The notes below the pieces were generated by a model. That model was not told the origin of the DNA. It did not search any database and saw nothing but the letters and a program-made list of their open reading frames with translations. A program made the position numbers and the translations under genes. 6,031 nt of DNA, from assembly GCA_021820165.1 (NCBI GenBank), contig JAKADW010000143.1, positions 1-6,031 of the forward strand, given 5' to 3'. This document shows, piece after piece, positions 5,933-6,031 of this stretch. Source of the stretch: Bacillota bacterium (GTDB lineage Bacteria > Bacillota_E > Sulfobacillia > Sulfobacillales > Sulfobacillaceae). Within the stretch, counting starts at the first letter, position 1, and each line of letters opens with the position of its first letter.

Positions 5933-5961
5933 TAGACATATGTATCGCGTTACGATATTAA
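5933..5961 (+). promoter_or_regulatory. Promoter with second MarR-type operator before the zinc-ribbon gene
   Basis: TAGACA (5933-5938) and TATTAA (5956-5961) stand 17 bases apart as a moderate sigma-A-type promoter. Between them and overlapping the -10 is TATCG (5943-5947), five bases, CGATA (5953-5957), which is the same palindrome as in the marR promoter. The distance from palindrome to -10 is 13 bases in both promoters, and to the -35 it is 10 here and 11 there. This points to control by the MarR protein encoded at 3408-3881. Confidence 0.65.
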
Positions 5962-5983
5962 TACTTGGGAGAAAGGGTGGTTG

Positions 5984-6031
5984 ATGATGGTGGTGCGCTG
6001 CATTGTCTGTGGAAAGACAGTAGAGGTTCCG
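5984..6031 (+). CDS. Small zinc-ribbon protein, DUF2197/YlaI-like (cut by window end)
   Basis: Only the first 16 residues are present: MMVVRCIVCGKTVEVP. The early C-x2-C (Cys6, Cys9) followed by GK resembles the start of small DUF2197 proteins such as Bacillus YlaI, which carry a second CxxC near the C-terminus; that half lies outside the window. GAAAGGGTGG (5971-5980) provides the ribosome site, and either ATG (5984 or 5987) could be the start. The gene has its own promoter carrying the MarR-type palindrome. The family assignment rests on a very short stretch and is tentative. Confidence 0.6.
   Translation, partial: MMVVRCIVCGKTVEVP

Noticed and set aside
5724..5984. 86-aa + strand frame ending at the start of the zinc-ribbon gene as TGATG
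   Set aside because: There is no spaced ribosome site, the composition is unlike a folded protein, and it runs through three hairpins and a promoter with an operator; the TGATG overlap is probably accidental.
1..6031. CRISPR array, tRNA, rRNA, insertion sequence or phage features
   Set aside because: No regularly spaced repeats, no cloverleaf-like or rRNA-like stretch, and no transposase or terminal repeats were seen on either strand.

Overview
The window looks like chromosomal DNA from an endospore-forming Firmicute of moderate G+C content. The clearest sign is a spoVT gene almost identical to the Bacillus form over its DNA-binding domain. Strong AGGAGG-type ribosome binding sites and lipobox-type lipoproteins fit this. 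A Sulfobacillus-like or related lineage is a guess from overall style and is not proven by anything seen here.

Layout. 1-128: leader with a sigma-G/F-like promoter and a perfect inverted repeat. 129-683 (+): spoVT, ending at a strong hairpin terminator (715-755) that probably also serves the convergent gene. 783-1979 (-): a secreted lipoprotein of unknown function. 2106-2488 (-): two possible small genes, one with a CxxC/CxCC zinc-ribbon-like pattern. 2557-3195 (-): a second lipoprotein with a Ser/Thr-rich linker. 3408-3881 (+): a MarR-family regulator. 3878-5671 (+): a CLC chloride channel/transporter with two C-terminal CBS domains, overlapping marR by four bases. 5672-5983: spacer with three adjacent hairpins and a promoter. 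5984-6031 (+): the start of a small zinc-ribbon (DUF2197/YlaI-like) gene cut by the window edge.

Regulation is the most informative part. The marR promoter carries a TATCG-N5-CGATA palindrome between -35 and -10, and the same palindrome recurs in almost the same promoter geometry about 2.6 kb downstream, before the zinc-ribbon gene. This suggests one MarR regulon covering marR-clc and the next gene. Separately, both lipoprotein genes share a 17-bp block (16/17 identical) with a matching GTAAC element 16-17 bp upstream. That resembles an ECF sigma promoter and suggests the two lipoproteins answer to the same envelope-stress-type signal. The CLC protein keeps the external gating glutamate, but by eye it lacks the internal proton glutamate and the chloride-coordinating tyrosine of E. 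coli ClcA.
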